Below, piece by piece: positions 11,501-23,673 of a DNA stretch of 64,000 bases. The notes under the pieces are model-generated. The model saw only the letters and a program-made list of their open reading frames with translations, ran no database searches and had not been told where the DNA came from. Source of the stretch: Sphagnum compactum (Eukaryota > Bryophyta > Sphagnopsida > Sphagnales); contig OZ234504.1 of NCBI GenBank assembly GCA_965153455.1, positions 8,804,001 to 8,868,000 of the forward strand. Reading direction: 5' to 3'. The position numbers were made by a program, and so were the translations under genes. The stretch's first letter is position 1. Every line of letters begins with the position of its first letter.

Positions 11501-12471
11501 CCATTCTGGTTGCAGGGGGTTAACACAGGCCAGTCTGGCCCAAGCCTTTCTCTTTCTTCCATGGGAGGGCAAGGTCACCGACCTGGGACAAATGGACAGC
11601 AAAGGCCCGGTCAGTGTTACAATGGGATGGATGTACGTGGTTCATGGTTAAGGACCATTTCCTCACGGGGCTCAGACCTGGAGCAGGTACTGGGAAGACC
11701 AGGAGGTCTAAATCTCCAGCGTCTTTTGTCCACTGACTCCAAAACTCACCAGTCTCCTCAGAGTGCCACTTCAGCTACAGCAAACTCTCAGGTCTTTAGA
11801 ACTGGGCTCCATTCCCAAAAACCAAGTCCTTTTTTGGTGCAATGCCTTATGTCCATACAGCTATCATAAGTTTGTGCAATTTGATCCTTTACATTCCTTT
11901 GTTTATTCTGTTCACAAGCACCTTTCTTGAATAGTACCCATGAAAAGTCAAAATGACTGAAGAAATTAAAGTATTAGCTGATATTCTCAGAAATGGATCA
12001 CAATGTTTGTGAACATCTGGTTTTGATAGTTGGTTACATTGGTTGCAGGATCCTGATGCCCATGTGTTTTCAGCAAATGATCAGAACCTTCTGCCGCTGC
12101 AGACATCATCTGGAGACATAGCCAGCTCAGAATGGATGCTTGGGATTTCGACAGGCGAACAAAATCCCAGTGACAACCGGAGTCATTTTACCCCTGAGTC
12201 ATCCCTCAACAATCTATCACAAAGTGGTGAATTAGAAGGTCAGCAGATGCTGGAATTGCTTGAAACTTCAACTCTCCGAGCTGGAGAGGGTGAAAATCCT
12301 GGTGGCTCTGGAAATGAGTTTTTGCACAATACAGGGACTGAATCTGGTGGGTACCATGGAACCCGAACTCTTGGTAGTGTTGGGAAACCTGATTTGAAGT
12401 ACCCACAGCTCCATGCACCCAGAGCATATGGGTCATCCCCTATCTATGATTCACATCACAATCTTTTGTAA
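8520..12471 (+). CDS. SPL: SBP-box transcription factor, SPL gene A (seven coding exons, 711 aa)
   Basis: Exons by reading frame and GT-AG borders: 8520-8736, 9293-9624, 10108-10379, 10655-10824, 10883-11328, 11516-11791, 12049-12471 (2136 nt, phases consistent throughout). The N-terminus has the EWDWDPM motif common in SPLs. Exon 3 carries [12 protein letters not shown] and the first part of the SBP domain; the domain spans about residues 228-303, with [24 protein letters not shown] and [16 protein letters not shown] giving the two zinc sites, then an RRRRKP nuclear-localisation tail. The intron inside the SBP domain (phase 2, Arg after CQQCS) is the classic SPL position. Family knowledge: SBP proteins bind GTAC-core DNA in the nucleus and control phase change, branching and reproductive development. 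No intact miR156 site was found in the CDS or in the sequence to 13412; a PSLSLSS stretch (residues 488-494) lies roughly where ALSLLS is expected. The start is the first ATG of the frame after the leader; exon 1 could be preceded by non-coding exons. Confidence 0.93.
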
Positions 12472-13412
12472 GCTGCAATACACACAATTCCATGAATTTT
12501 TTCCTTCTGGTATGCTTCCCTCTCCATCTCATGCATCCTGCATCTTTTAGGTGGACGTTAACATCATATGCAACTCCAATAAGCTTGTTGACCATTTTCT
12601 TTTCAAAGTTGCAAGTCAGGATCCATGAATTTAAGCTCTTTCTCTTGTGCTACTGTACCTTAAGTCAGTCTTCTAATGACAGAAGCTCCCTCATGTTTTG
12701 GGTGTTACAGCAGGACTCTGTTTTCGTATGATTCAATGGTGTGAGCAAAAATCATTAGTATTTTCCTGTCTCTCTCCACACAAGGGGTCCACTTGCATAT
12801 ACTTCTGGAAAGCAAGTGTAGTGGTGCTTTCTTGCAAATTGCTCCATACTCGAGGGATGTCGGCGAGTCTTGTTCGAGCTGGCAACAAACCCAAGCTGCT
12901 GCTTATAGCTGGGCATTTTTTTTCACCAAGGAAGCAAGTTTGGTAGGATTGCTTGAATGATAGCCAAGCTAGCTGAAGATACAGAAGTTGATTCCCAAAG
13001 AGAACACTCTTTGGTAAGGATCAACCAAAAGGGAGGATTATAGGTATTTCCAGAAATATTCTCAGTGATACTTTTCCTTCGAAAAAATTGTTCCTTTGCT
13101 GCCTAACCGATCCCTCCTTTATAATTTGCATACAAAGCAGACCTCATACATTTGTTTCTGCTTTTTCCAGGTTTCTAGGCTATCTGATCAAATGAGCCCC
13201 TTCCAACTCCTTTGTAAAAAAGTCTGAGCTTTGCATCTGTGATTTTGATGCTGCAGTGGTATATAATCCCAAAAGCTTAGTAGTTAATAAGGCAGAAATA
13301 GAGCATGCATGTCCCTGGAGCACCACCTTGGGTCACTATTGATGAAAGGTTATTTTCTTCATACCCTTTTAAGGGCTTTTTAACTCCACATTGAAGTGCC
13401 TTCAATAATAAA
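12472..13412 (+). other. 3'UTR candidate of SPL gene A with AATAAA at 13407-13412
   Basis: Non-repetitive sequence after the TAA stop. The first AATAAA I see on this strand is at 13407-13412, giving a 3'UTR near 0.95 kb. Non-canonical signals nearer the stop cannot be excluded. Confidence 0.45.
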
Positions 13413-16400
13413 AACTCAGAATCGACAACAGGAATGGGGATGTCTCTCACCACCAACAGGCCTTACCCATTGGAAAGCACAAGCACAATATGTTATCATA
13501 AGCCATGACATATGTAGATCAATGAGTTAGACGTAGCAACATGCACCTTGAGCTTACAAGGGGCCTCTTACACCTATCCAGTGAAGCAAGGGTTTGAAGT
13601 AATTCATCATCGCACGAGGGAGGGTGGTATAACATGGACAAGCTTGTTTGAAGGATATTAAGGTAAAACAATTTCATTACATAACTTGAAACAATAACAA
13701 AGTAGTAAAGACTTAAATAGACATCAAAGTTACGGTTATAATAAAGCAAAAGGAATAGTAGTTACAACAAAAACAAGAGTGCTCATTTTGCACTCATCAT
13801 GAAACAAAACAATTGTAAAGGGTGGTGCATGTGGGGTTGGGTTAGCAAAATTTACAAGACGGGTTTGATATACAGTGAGTTACATACACACTGAGAAATC
13901 TTGTTGGTGGAAACTAAACTACCTTACAACTACAAGGCCTAAACAACTAACATGCAATTGGTTTGTAACTTTACAACAAAATACAAACATTAAAAAAGAA
14001 TAATTGCTAGTTCAAAAAATCAAACAATGTCACAAGAAATGCAAATGGGTTAGTTGTTCAACATGTTAGTTACTAATTAGAGGGTTTTGATCACCATTGT
14101 TTAACTTCAAGCGCATGGTTTGCAACTCTAGTGTCCATGGCACGAGGGCATGGATTGCACAAGTATGCCATATTTACAATTTGCCAATATGGCAAGTGCT
14201 AACTCCCATGCACGTTGCCAAATCAACCATGTGGTGATTGCGAATAACTAATGTGTGGTTAAGTTTCAATTTAAAATTTGAACAAAATATGTAGGGTCAT
14301 GCAACACATGATAGTAAATCCTCTCTTACATTGATGACCTTCATGCACATATGCAAGGATAAAAAAATATTACAATTTATTTGAAAGGAGAGGGTTTCCT
14401 TTCTAAACATTATGTATTTCTTGTAGGTCTTTTTCTTGAAACATTTATGATATGCACTACATAATTTACTTTTTCATTTTGGCTTTCAATTCAGAATTAA
14501 AAATGAAAAGTTTTGGTGAGACCTATTAGTCTCATTGCTCATGTAGAAAACATGGAATAAAAACATTCAAATGTTCTTTTGTTTATTCATTTTTAAGCAA
14601 AATTTCAGAGTATTAAAAGGAAGACAATTTGAAATAAATACCCATTCCATGGATAAGTCAAATTATAAGAGGGTTGCTAGTAATGATGATGGGACTTGGG
14701 TTAGGTGAAAAATTATTGATGAGCATATTGTTATGTATTAGAACATTTGTGATAAAAGGTAAAATTTCAAAATGTAAATGTTTTGAGCCTTTAGATGGAA
14801 AAGGAAATGTACTGAAAAAAATGAAACTGTGTTTCATCATTGTGAAAATTGTGTGAGGTTATAATAGGTCTAAATATTTGAAAATAATGAATAGAAAGTT
14901 TTGATTAACACTTGCACATTGTTTTCGTGTTCATAATGTTTGAAGATCAAAACCAAAGTTATACATACATGAGGTAAGGCTCCAAGGTTCGAAATTGAAA
15001 TAGTAATTATGCTTGCAAAAGTCAAGTTTGAAAAATGTATATTTGATGATATATTAGATTGTTAGGTTGTTGATTCTTATCTTATAACTTAATGAATTGT
15101 TGTTCGTTGTGGAGCAACACCAAACCAAAACATGTAAGAAAATAATGCCAAAGTGCCAAAGGTGCATCAATTCTTAACCCCTTTAGTATTTGGTCCAACA
15201 TGGATCTTTTTGGGGTGCACCCCAAGCTAATCTCTTTAGCCTTGAGGGTGAGAAAAAATAAGACCATATGTCAAAAACATCATTAGCAAGGGTGAAATAG
15301 ATTTTCTAGCGCCTCAAGTTTTTGACTATTTATTTTGATTGTCTATATCCATAGCCCCACCTTCAAGTAATTCCTAACACGGGATCTTTACAAATTGAGT
15401 CAAGTCTTGTCACAATTCTAGGTGAAGAAGTTAATAAAATTGTGATACCCCTCAATTCATGTGTACAAAATTCATGGGACATATTGGGTCCTAATTCTTT
15501 AAATATATATGGACATGTCTTTTTGTTAGACATTTGTTTGTATTTTTTGTTGAATTTTTCCCTTGCTACAATTAGGAGTTGTGAAGAGTTTTCTACCATG
15601 GTTGAAGATCCTTGTTTGATTTTTTAAAAAGAGAATTACGAAGGAGAAAGAAGGAATTTGTTGAACTTTTGTGTGATTCCTATAATCTTTAGGTGTCGGC
15701 AAGAACAATATTGCAAAAGAAGGCAATTAGATTACAATACATGCAATCTTCAACATGTTCTTCCTATGACATTATGTTGTGTTGAAATCTAAACATCCAT
15801 AGAACATCATGTGGAATTTGTTGTAGAAAAGATGATGATGTGTATGAGTTTCTAGGAATAAGGGCAGAGTGGCGCCACCTCCATTGAGTGAAAAAGGCGA
15901 TTGTTTTTGAATTGTTGATGTTTTAAGTGGCACGCATGGTTGGCATGAACTTTAGTCTATCAATGCGATAAGTCAGCATGCCATAACTCTAGGCAATGGT
16001 GTTCGACAATTACATCAAACTCTTTCCACTATTATTATACACAATGTTGATGCACTTAAGATTAATGAATAATGAGCAAAGTGAGGAGAAAAAAGTGAGG
16101 AAAGTGAGAAGAAAATAGATGTTAGTGTCATGATGTCGTTACAAGAAAAAGAAACAACTCCTACCACCATGTTAACACATGATTCCATGTGTGAATCATG
16201 ACCCCTAGAGATAAGGAATTTTTTACATTTTAATTGGGGAAACCTCACACTACACCATTGTGTGATTACAACCTCAATACTAGATAGCACTTATCTAGGG
16301 TGATAACCATATAAACCTCATGTGATATTTTGTCAATAATTAGTTAGGGATTAGCACTCCTACCACTAGAGGTCCTATCACTAAGTGTGAAGGCACCCTT

Positions 16401-19400
16401 AGCAAAAGAAGGACTAGATGAATAGATGTTTTGTAGTTTATATATAGATAAGGGTTGTTTTCACTACCTACCTCCTAACAGCTGACTTGTGGGTTGTGAA
16501 AAAGCAACTGAACAAACCACCACAGTTAGCTAGGGAAATGGAACTCAAGAGAAAACTGTTTCCTGACCACTTACCACCCATCTTTCATGGTGCACAGGTG
16601 GGTGCTGGCCCCTGAATACTGGTTATGTGCTATGGAACAAACCCAGCAAAGGCCCACTCCACTTAGAAACATCACAACCCTGGTAGTGCAAGCCTTTAGG
16701 TGGGAGTGTAGCTGGTGTTCCCCACCATTGATTCACATCAAGAGAGTTACCTCCCATTGATTCATGTTACAAGTGACATTGGCGGAACCAAAAGTAGAAC
16801 CAGCCAATGACTGCCTGTCCGACCTAGAAAAAAAACCTAAAAAACATGCCTGAATAGGACACCAAAGCCAGTTATATGATTGGGTGATAAATGTGTTTTC
16901 TTTGAATAGTGTCAATTGGAAATTGCCATGACAATAGGTAGCTGAACTCAGTGCTTTAAACCTCAATTACGAATGCTTGATGATATGGGCCAATCCTTCT
17001 ATCAGAAAAAAAATGTCATGCCAAGATCTAGCAAGGCATTTAGAAGGATTAATTGTACGCAAATATATTAAGAAAATCCAATGTAAGATAGTACGCTCTA
17101 TTGGCCTACCTTTGGCAGTACCCACATTGATTAAGTTGAAACATCTAGTATTTGGATTTATTATAAGCATATTGTGGACATGCCATCCAATGATCTCCCT
17201 AATAAGTATAGCAATTTCGCATATGTTAGCTACTGTGTGTGCATTCAGTTTTGAAATAGCATTGGCCAAATGTCTCTTCAAAGATATCTGAATTTATTTT
17301 TTTAAAACAGTTTTGGCCAAATGAAGTGTTTTCCGAATTTACATAGTATATACTGTACTGATCTAAATTGGAGACATTTTCTAACCTGTGGTCTATTGAT
17401 TGTAGGGTTATTCTAAAAGTGGCTAGAAATCCTAAACTATTCAAGTTCATTGTTAATTTGACAGAGCTTCAGAGCTTCAGAGCTTCAGAGGGTTTAGCAG
17501 AGAAATTGCTTGAGCTCTATGATGTTGGGATTAAAAGCTTACTAAGTAAGTGCATGTTACACCGCAAATCTCTTGGATAGGCAACAAGTTCATGGAATTC
17601 ACTGGTGAGTTGAATGCATCAACAATGTCAAGAGCTGGGGTACCAAGAAGGGGCCTTGACAAATGCCTACAAGGCTGAAATCACTAATAATTGGAGGAAG
17701 GAGAGGAGGGACGCTAGGATTCATATTCCTTTACATATCTTAGGGCAATTCCACCGCCACCTTTAAACAGTAGTTTGGATGTTTTTCAAGCTTTAAATAG
17801 CATTAAGTTGAGTTTGGAGTTTGGATCAGTGTTTTTATTCTATTTTGTGTTTTTTTCATTAAAAAGGAATATTTATCACAATATTCTTTTTTGAAAAATA
17901 AAACAGTAAAAAAAAGCTATTTTGGATCAGTTTTGTTACATGTCTATTCCTAGCTATTGTAGGTAACCACTATAAAAGGATTTTTCTTTTGGACAGTTTC
18001 TGATAATTTTACACTGTTCAATGTTTCATATTCATGCTGAGGATGGAGAATTCACTTGCACAAACTCTTGAATGTGGTAGACATTCTGGGTGTGGATGAA
18101 CTTCTTCAATCATGACTCATTAAATTTCTTACAACCGAGCTGCTTAACCCATGCTTTCCTTGCATCCCACTAGGAGGAATCTTATGTGTATCAGTAGGTG
18201 GAAGTTGTCTTCGCACCTAGAGAAGACATTAGTCATACACATAAAGTGCCCTCTTCAAACACTTAACAAGAAGCAGCCAGACTTTACTTTCTTTGCCATG
18301 GCCAGTAGATTGAGTTCCCAAAGCCTGAGAACAATATAGCTCCCATAGTACGTGCCCTTCCTAACAGAAGAATACTGACATAATCTGAATCTGCCATGGA
18401 GGTGGCTTTAGATCAGTAAGGTGCTGCAGAGGCTAGCAGCAAAGATGCATATCAATCTCCTGCTCCCTTCAAATATAATTCACCTTCCAGTGAATGAAAG
18501 AGGCATGAGCTTCTTGTTGCTCAATGCATGAGACAAGAAAGGTAACCAGATGTTCATACACTAGCCCACATACTGTATTTGCCTTTTCAACATTTGAGGA
18601 ATTATTTGCAGAAACCTCATGAGAAAAGCCTGCTGTCAGCTTCAATGATCAATAAGGGTTGAAGAAGCTTTGTCCTTAGTGCCTATTGAATCCAAGAAGT
18701 GATAACAACACACACCAATCACCATTCATGCACTCCACAAATGAATAAACATTGAAAGCCCTATGTATCTATCATGGGAGATTCACCTTACGAGGGACAT
18801 CAATCTCTACTGTTGTCTGAGAGTGTGAAAGAATGATGAAGAGTGAGGGAGACATCAGGGATGATGCAATGCCCAACAATACAACCAATCAGCAAATGTT
18901 TGCCATCCATAACCAAAGTGGATAAATTCTGACACATTTTTGTGTGTCTTTGAATGTGCAGTCTAAGAGCAAACTAAAAAGCATATCTAACTTCTACATG
19001 GGCAACTGGGCATTTCAGCATACCACTGAAACACAAGTGCTTTGCTTATTTCCTCCATGTCGATTCATGTTAACAGCTAGCTAGCTAGCTATCAAGAGAG
19101 ACAGACAGTCAGCACCCTAGAAGAATTAGGGTTTTTCCAGATGCTGGATAGCTTCAATTTTGTATCAAACTTAATGAGATACTTGAGACTTTAGAAGACA
19201 ATTGCTTGAGAAGCAGGATTTGCAAACACCATGTGAATCTCTGCCTGCATCTGGTTCAAATGGATGCTCCACTCTAATTGGTCTTTGTAATGTAGCTGCT
19301 GCAATGCTGCATCTAAATGCATAGCCCTCAGGATTCTGGTTCAACAAAATTGATGATCCACTCATCCATCTTTTGTGATGTGGCTGCTGCAATCCATTTA

Positions 19401-19437
19401 TCTGAATGCATGTATTATCACAATAACAATTGCCAGG
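13413..19437. other. Six-kilobase gene-free interval
   Basis: AT-rich sequence to about 16.4 kb, then more complex sequence to 19.4 kb. No domain could be read in any frame. A 9-bp tandem (AGCTTCAGA, three units) lies at about 17465-17490, and (CTAG)n near 19076-19090. The part from about 18.4 to 19.4 kb is non-repetitive and could hold the 3'UTR of the kinase gene on the minus strand or an unrecognised non-coding RNA. Confidence 0.45.
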
Positions 19438-21047
19438 TTATTGTTCTCGCTGAGAGCGAGAGTGACGGCGAATGTGCAAAAGGTCCCGAACCCAGTCATT
19501 ATTTTGTTGCAAGTTTTGTTCTATCCTTTGCAATTCTTCTACAATTGTGTCAAATGGTGGCCTCTCTTTCAGTTTTGATGACCAGCACTTGTGAATCAAT
19601 TCGCACATACCTGGAGGATAGGTCTTGACTCTCATCATCTCTGGCCGACGGTTTTCCTCTGCCACAAGTCTTGCAGCTTCATAGGCTTCATCCTCTTCAA
19701 ATGGAGCAACGCCTTCCATCATCTCATACAGAATCATGGCAAACGAGAAAACATCCACACTCTTATCGTACTTCTCATGTCTAAAAACCTCAGGCGCCAT
19801 GTACCGGTAGCTGCCTGTCTCTCCTGTCATCTTATACACATCATGCAAGTGCTTCATATCGATCAGCTTGCTGAGTCCAAAGTCGCCAACCTTGAGCTCC
19901 TGCGCATCATCGAAAATGAGATTGCGCGGCTTCAGGTCGCGATGGATGATGACATTGGGGTCGCCATGGAGATAACACATGCCTCGAGCAATATCCAAGG
20001 AGTATTTCACAGCAAGAAGCGGCGGCAGCGACGATTCTTTCCTCCTCCTCGACTTGAACACCGCATGCAAATCTCCCCCTGCAAGATACTCCGTGACCAG
20101 CATGAGAGGAGGCTGCAACGTGACAGCTCCCAGGAACTGCACAATGTTAGGGTGCCTAACCTTGATCATAAACTCCACCTCGTGCTGGAAATCTTTCATC
20201 ACCGATCGATCCTTGGACAAGGACGGTCGTATAGTTTTCACAGCCACTGGAGTACCTCTCCAGGTGGCCTTCCTGATCTCCCCGAACGATCCTTTGCCGA
20301 TGAGAACGCTATGCTCCAAGTCGATTTCCGAGGGAATAATCTCCCAGTCCCCATTTTGCGGCAATGGCGGAGCCAGCACTACTTTCGTCTCATGATCTCC
20401 CACCGCTTCTCCCCCGTAATCCTTCAGCAGCTTCACCATCTCCATGTGCCCGGACGCCGAGGCATCAGCCCGCGGAGAATTACCCCACCGATCTCGAACA
20501 TTAACGGAAGCACCCTAACAAGGCAAGAACCACCAACTGACGACCACTCATGTAGCAGCAATTCCGCCAAAACATTTGCGAAAAAGAAACGACAACCGAT
20601 GTTATGCCCCTTGAAATTCTGACTTGTAAAGCAGCTTGCTGCCATCATCATCATCATCTCAAGGATATTGTTGTTGATTAAGCATCTGATCTACTTACTT
20701 ACTTATTTACCCTGAAGCAACAAGAAACAAGGTTCTGTGTCAGTGGCTTTCCGTTAGGTTGCACAACACATTGTGTGTAACAAGGCGCTATGTCAATGGC
20801 TTTCCGTTAGGGTGTACAGCACATTGCGTGTAATTGCCTTCTGAAAAGAGCCGACCCTTACCTGCATCAGTAGGATCCGCGCTGCACTCTGACAGTCGAA
20901 TAAGGCAGCGACATGAAGCGGCGTGCGTTGATCGTAGTCCACTGCATTCATAAGCGTCTTGTCGGAACTGAGCAGTTGACGCATGCTACGTAAATCCTGG
21001 TTTCGCACCGCCCATTGCAGCTTCGACACCTGCGCCCTGTCCACCAT
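19438..21047 (-). CDS. VIK: Ankyrin-repeat Raf-like protein kinase, VIK/ILK type (two exons, 420 aa)
   Basis: Exons 21047-20862 and 20514-19438, phase 0 junction, GT-AG intron of 347 bp. Residues about 10-100 hold ankyrin repeats (RTPLHVAALF, DRWGNSPRADA). The kinase domain runs from about 125 to 395: P-loop GKGSFG at 135-140, VAVK lysine 155, alpha-C Glu in FQHEVEF at 174, HRDLKPRN with Asp255, DFG at 273-275, YMAPEVF at about 301. All catalytic residues are present. The order ankyrin then kinase and the signature VYKMTGETGSYRYMAPEV match Arabidopsis VIK, a group C Raf-like MAP3K that binds the VH1/BRL2 receptor kinase and phosphorylates a tonoplast sugar transporter; substrates here are unknown. 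The short C-tail is basic. Oddity: the whole kinase domain is one exon. The start ATG at 21047 has G at +4; a GGTGAGA donor-like sequence just upstream leaves room for an alternative 5' exon. Confidence 0.9.
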
Positions 21048-21230
21048 AGCTCCCCGATTGTTCTCACCTTCCCTCCTCGCTCGCCGGCCCCCTCATCTCA
21101 TCACTGCTGCGGCCAGCCAGGCCTCCTGCTGCTGATTCTGCGCCGCTTCCTCCAACTACTGCACGCTTCCTCCTTGACGCAAGGAGGCCACAATGGAGGT
21201 GTTCCGTATGAGACGTTACGTATTTGACGT
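21048..21230 (-). promoter_or_regulatory. GC-rich 5' leader/promoter proximal zone of the kinase gene
   Basis: GC-rich, pyrimidine-rich on the + strand (purine-rich on the sense strand), directly upstream of the kinase start and ending at the AT-rich GTAT tract. Inferred 5'UTR/core promoter; no TATA box was assigned. Confidence 0.4.
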
Positions 21231-21257
21231 ATGTATGTATGTATGTATGTATGTATT
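21229..21257. repeat. (GTAT)n microsatellite
   Basis: Six or seven uninterrupted GTAT units upstream of the kinase gene, leading directly into the longer tandem repeat. Confidence 0.9.
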
Positions 21258-21715
21258 CCTAGACACCTAATCCACGTAATAATACAACGCATCGTACGCA
21301 TGCACAGACTAGACGATTCGTTAGTGCACGAACCATTTTAATACGGTATAAGTACGTATCCTGTCTAGAATACACTATACAATTTCTAGGGTACAATTTC
21401 TGTCCCGTTGGTGGACACGCTCTTTACATGTGTATTCCTTGACACATAAATATACTTAAAATACGATGCATCATACATATGCAGTGAGTAGGCGATTTGT
21501 GTATATGAACCGTTACAATACGCTTTGATATACGTATTTAATTTAAGAATTCCTTGTGTTCTTGTCCTCAACTCAACTAGATGTGTATATTCCTCGACAC
21601 CTAATAGACCTAACAAATACGATGATGCATGGTACATAAAATGCTGACTAGGCAATTCGTGCACGAACCAATTCTTTTAGTATTGGTCTGATGATGTACG
21701 TATCTTATCATTAAG
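21253..21715. repeat. Three-copy degenerate tandem repeat, 150-180-bp unit, upstream of the kinase gene
   Basis: Copies start near 21253, 21432 and 21585. Each has the same order of blocks: GTATTCCT.GACACNTAA, a CGATGCAT-like block, CTAGNCGATT/GGCAATT, CGTGCACGAACC or its variant, then TACGTAT. The spacing (about 179 and 153 bp) differs through indels, so the array is old. Each copy ends in a TACGTA palindrome, and another lies at 21215-21222. Confidence 0.75.
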
Positions 21716-22160
21716 TTTTAGAAAGCTGCTGACGGTGCATGGAGGATCACTTTATTTCGAAAATTTTAAGGGCAAAAGTAGCAGTTGTTTTTTTCTTTGG
21801 GGGGGGGGGGTTTCTTCTGACGAGATTTTGCAGAATATCGACCTCAGAAACATTCTAAAAAGAGTATTCTCTTATAATTTTCTCTGTTTTTGAGAAAAGA
21901 CCCCTTTTTTCTTAATTTTAAACACTGAAAAGTATGTGTGCTCATTTATTTTATTTTATTTCCTGTCAGAGTTTATTGCAATACAGCAGATCTTCTCAAG
22001 ATTATGCCCAGTTAAGTAAAGGCCAAGGCTTTAGTTCTGTCATCAAAAGATCCATAGGGTAACAGAATTAATTGCCCTTACCTAAGATTCCAGTTTTGTC
22101 ATTAAATAATCCTTTTAAATACTGAAATGAAATTTTATCTATAGATAAAGTTGAGGTTAG
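21716..22160. other. No recognisable gene
   Basis: AT-rich with a G-run near 21800-21810. No features could be assigned. Confidence 0.5.
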
Positions 22161-22162
22161 TG

Positions 22163-22345
22163 TTTTCTTTTTCCCCCAATTTTGTGATGTTGCTTTAGTG
22201 GTGATCATCCATAAGAATATCTAGACAAATTTGGCAATATTCAAAATATGAAGGTAGCAATATCTTAAGCACCCTTTCCTCTTGTATGCAGTTGTGGCGC
22301 TTTTGGGCTAATTTTAAGATTTTGTTTTGGGGGGGGGGGGGGGGG
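22163..22345 (+). repeat. Dispersed repeat family R2, copy a
   Basis: Block order: CCAATTTTGTGATGT, GTGGTGATCATCCAT, ACAAATTTGGC, TTAAGCACCCTTT, then a G-run near 22330-22347. The same order occurs in copies at 22900, 44945, 53640, 56165, 58940 and 59935 (inverted). Confidence 0.7.
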
Positions 22346-22479
22346 GGAAAGAATATTTCTTCCAGAAATAGGGAAGTTTTGATAGAAATTTGTATTTCCA
22401 AAATATTTTTCACAAAATGGACAAAACTCACCACATAAAAAAGCAATTGGTCAAGGTACTGTTGAAAATATTCATAAAT

Positions 22480-22660
22480 ATCTATGACACAGGCTATGAT
22501 TGAATAATTTCACTGTTCATTAGTACAATATCATGGTAAGCTGTTGTCGAACATGAAAAAAAAAAGTTCAAAAAAATAAAAACCAATGGATTCCTTGAAA
22601 TATGTATAAATTTGTTTTGTCAATATGGAAGCTGAGCTGACCCTAGGCTTCAGGAATCAA
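22480..22660. repeat. Dispersed repeat family R3, copy 1
   Basis: Shares GAATAATTTCACT and TTTGTTTTGTCAAT(A/G)TGGAA with 48480-48640 in the same order and similar spacing. Non-coding. Confidence 0.6.
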
Positions 22661-22899
22661 TTACCAATGGAGAGTAAGAGATTTATTTTATTTTTCTTTT
22701 TTTTAATTTTTTTTTTTATGATCAGAAGTGAGAATGGCTATTGAGCTAAAGTGTGAAAAAATGCATACCAGAGTTTCTTGTTTCTTCTGGCAGGTGAAGG
22801 TACCAACTTGTAAAGAGCTGGCCCACCCAACCAGTGTGCACCAGCACCATACAATGGAGTTTAGTGAACTACTACCCTAGTACCTACACTGGCACCCAG

Positions 22900-23150
22900 T
22901 GTTTTATTTTTCAATTTTGTGTTGTAGGCAAAGTGGTGATCATCCATAGGAAGATTTAGGCAAAATTTTGGTTAGAAATGAGATATGATTTTTTTTTTTA
23001 AATTTTTTTAAAGCATACTTCTATTTTTTGTGGCTACATATTCAAACCAAAACATAAATATCTGATGATTTTTATTTTTATGTTACAATTATCTAGATTG
23101 AAAACCCCCCAAAACCACTGCAGTTTTTATTTTTCAAATTTTGATTTTAC
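22900..23150 (+). repeat. Dispersed repeat family R2, copy b
   Basis: CAGTGTTTTATTTTTCAATT, TTGTGTTGTAGGCAAAGTGG, TGATCATCCATAGGAAGATT, then TAAAGCATAC and GTGGCTACATATTCAAACC. The distal part also matches 53740-53900 (GCTACACATTGAAAACC), so the element is probably longer than 200 bp. Confidence 0.7.
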
Positions 23151-23397
23151 TCATCAGCAGAATTTTACCAGTCACAAAGAAGGCTGTTGTTACCATGGTA
23201 AAAACCCAAATTTTGAGTTGCCTCTAAACATGTGTAATATGATCAAGGTCATCTCATCTGAAGACAAAATCAATGTCATCTCATCATCATAACATATCAA
23301 TGTGAGAAATTGGAGCATCGACATAGCTTTTGTTGATCATTGCAAGAAGAGCTTGAAGTTCCTTTTATTCTTTGTACGTTCAGGTCTCTCTTTATTG

Positions 23398-23577
23398 TGC
23401 AATGAGCTTCCTCTTCAAGCCATCTTTTGTTGCAGCATTTAGGAATCTTGTTTCTTTACAATGAGCTTCCTCTTCAAACTGCCTTCTATTGCAACATTTC
23501 AGCCTTTCAGTTTTTTGCAATGAGCTTCCTCTTCAAGCCATGTTTTGTTGCAACACAATGGCCTCTTGGTTTTGTGC
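23398..23577. repeat. 59-bp tandem repeat, three copies
   Basis: Units start at 23401, 23460 and 23519. Each opens with CAATGAGCTTCCTCTTCAA(G/A)C and continues with a TTGTTGCAACA-like block. It lies about 100 bp before the transposase remnant and may be subterminal to that transposon. Confidence 0.85.
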
Positions 23578-23673
23578 ATTCTTTTATTTGTTTAGCTTTC
23601 TTTGTTCTTTGAAATTACAATTGCATTTTCTTCTTGACTTTCAATTTATGTTTACAACGTCATATCAAACTTC

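Noticed and set aside
16977-17291. 104-codon open frames on both strands at the same place
   Set aside because: Mirror-image open frames without domains or splice context; judged incidental.
19591-20622. 343-codon open frame on the + strand across the kinase gene
   Set aside because: It is the antisense shadow of the conserved kinase exon; the minus-strand frame has all kinase motifs, and the + frame has no recognisable domain.
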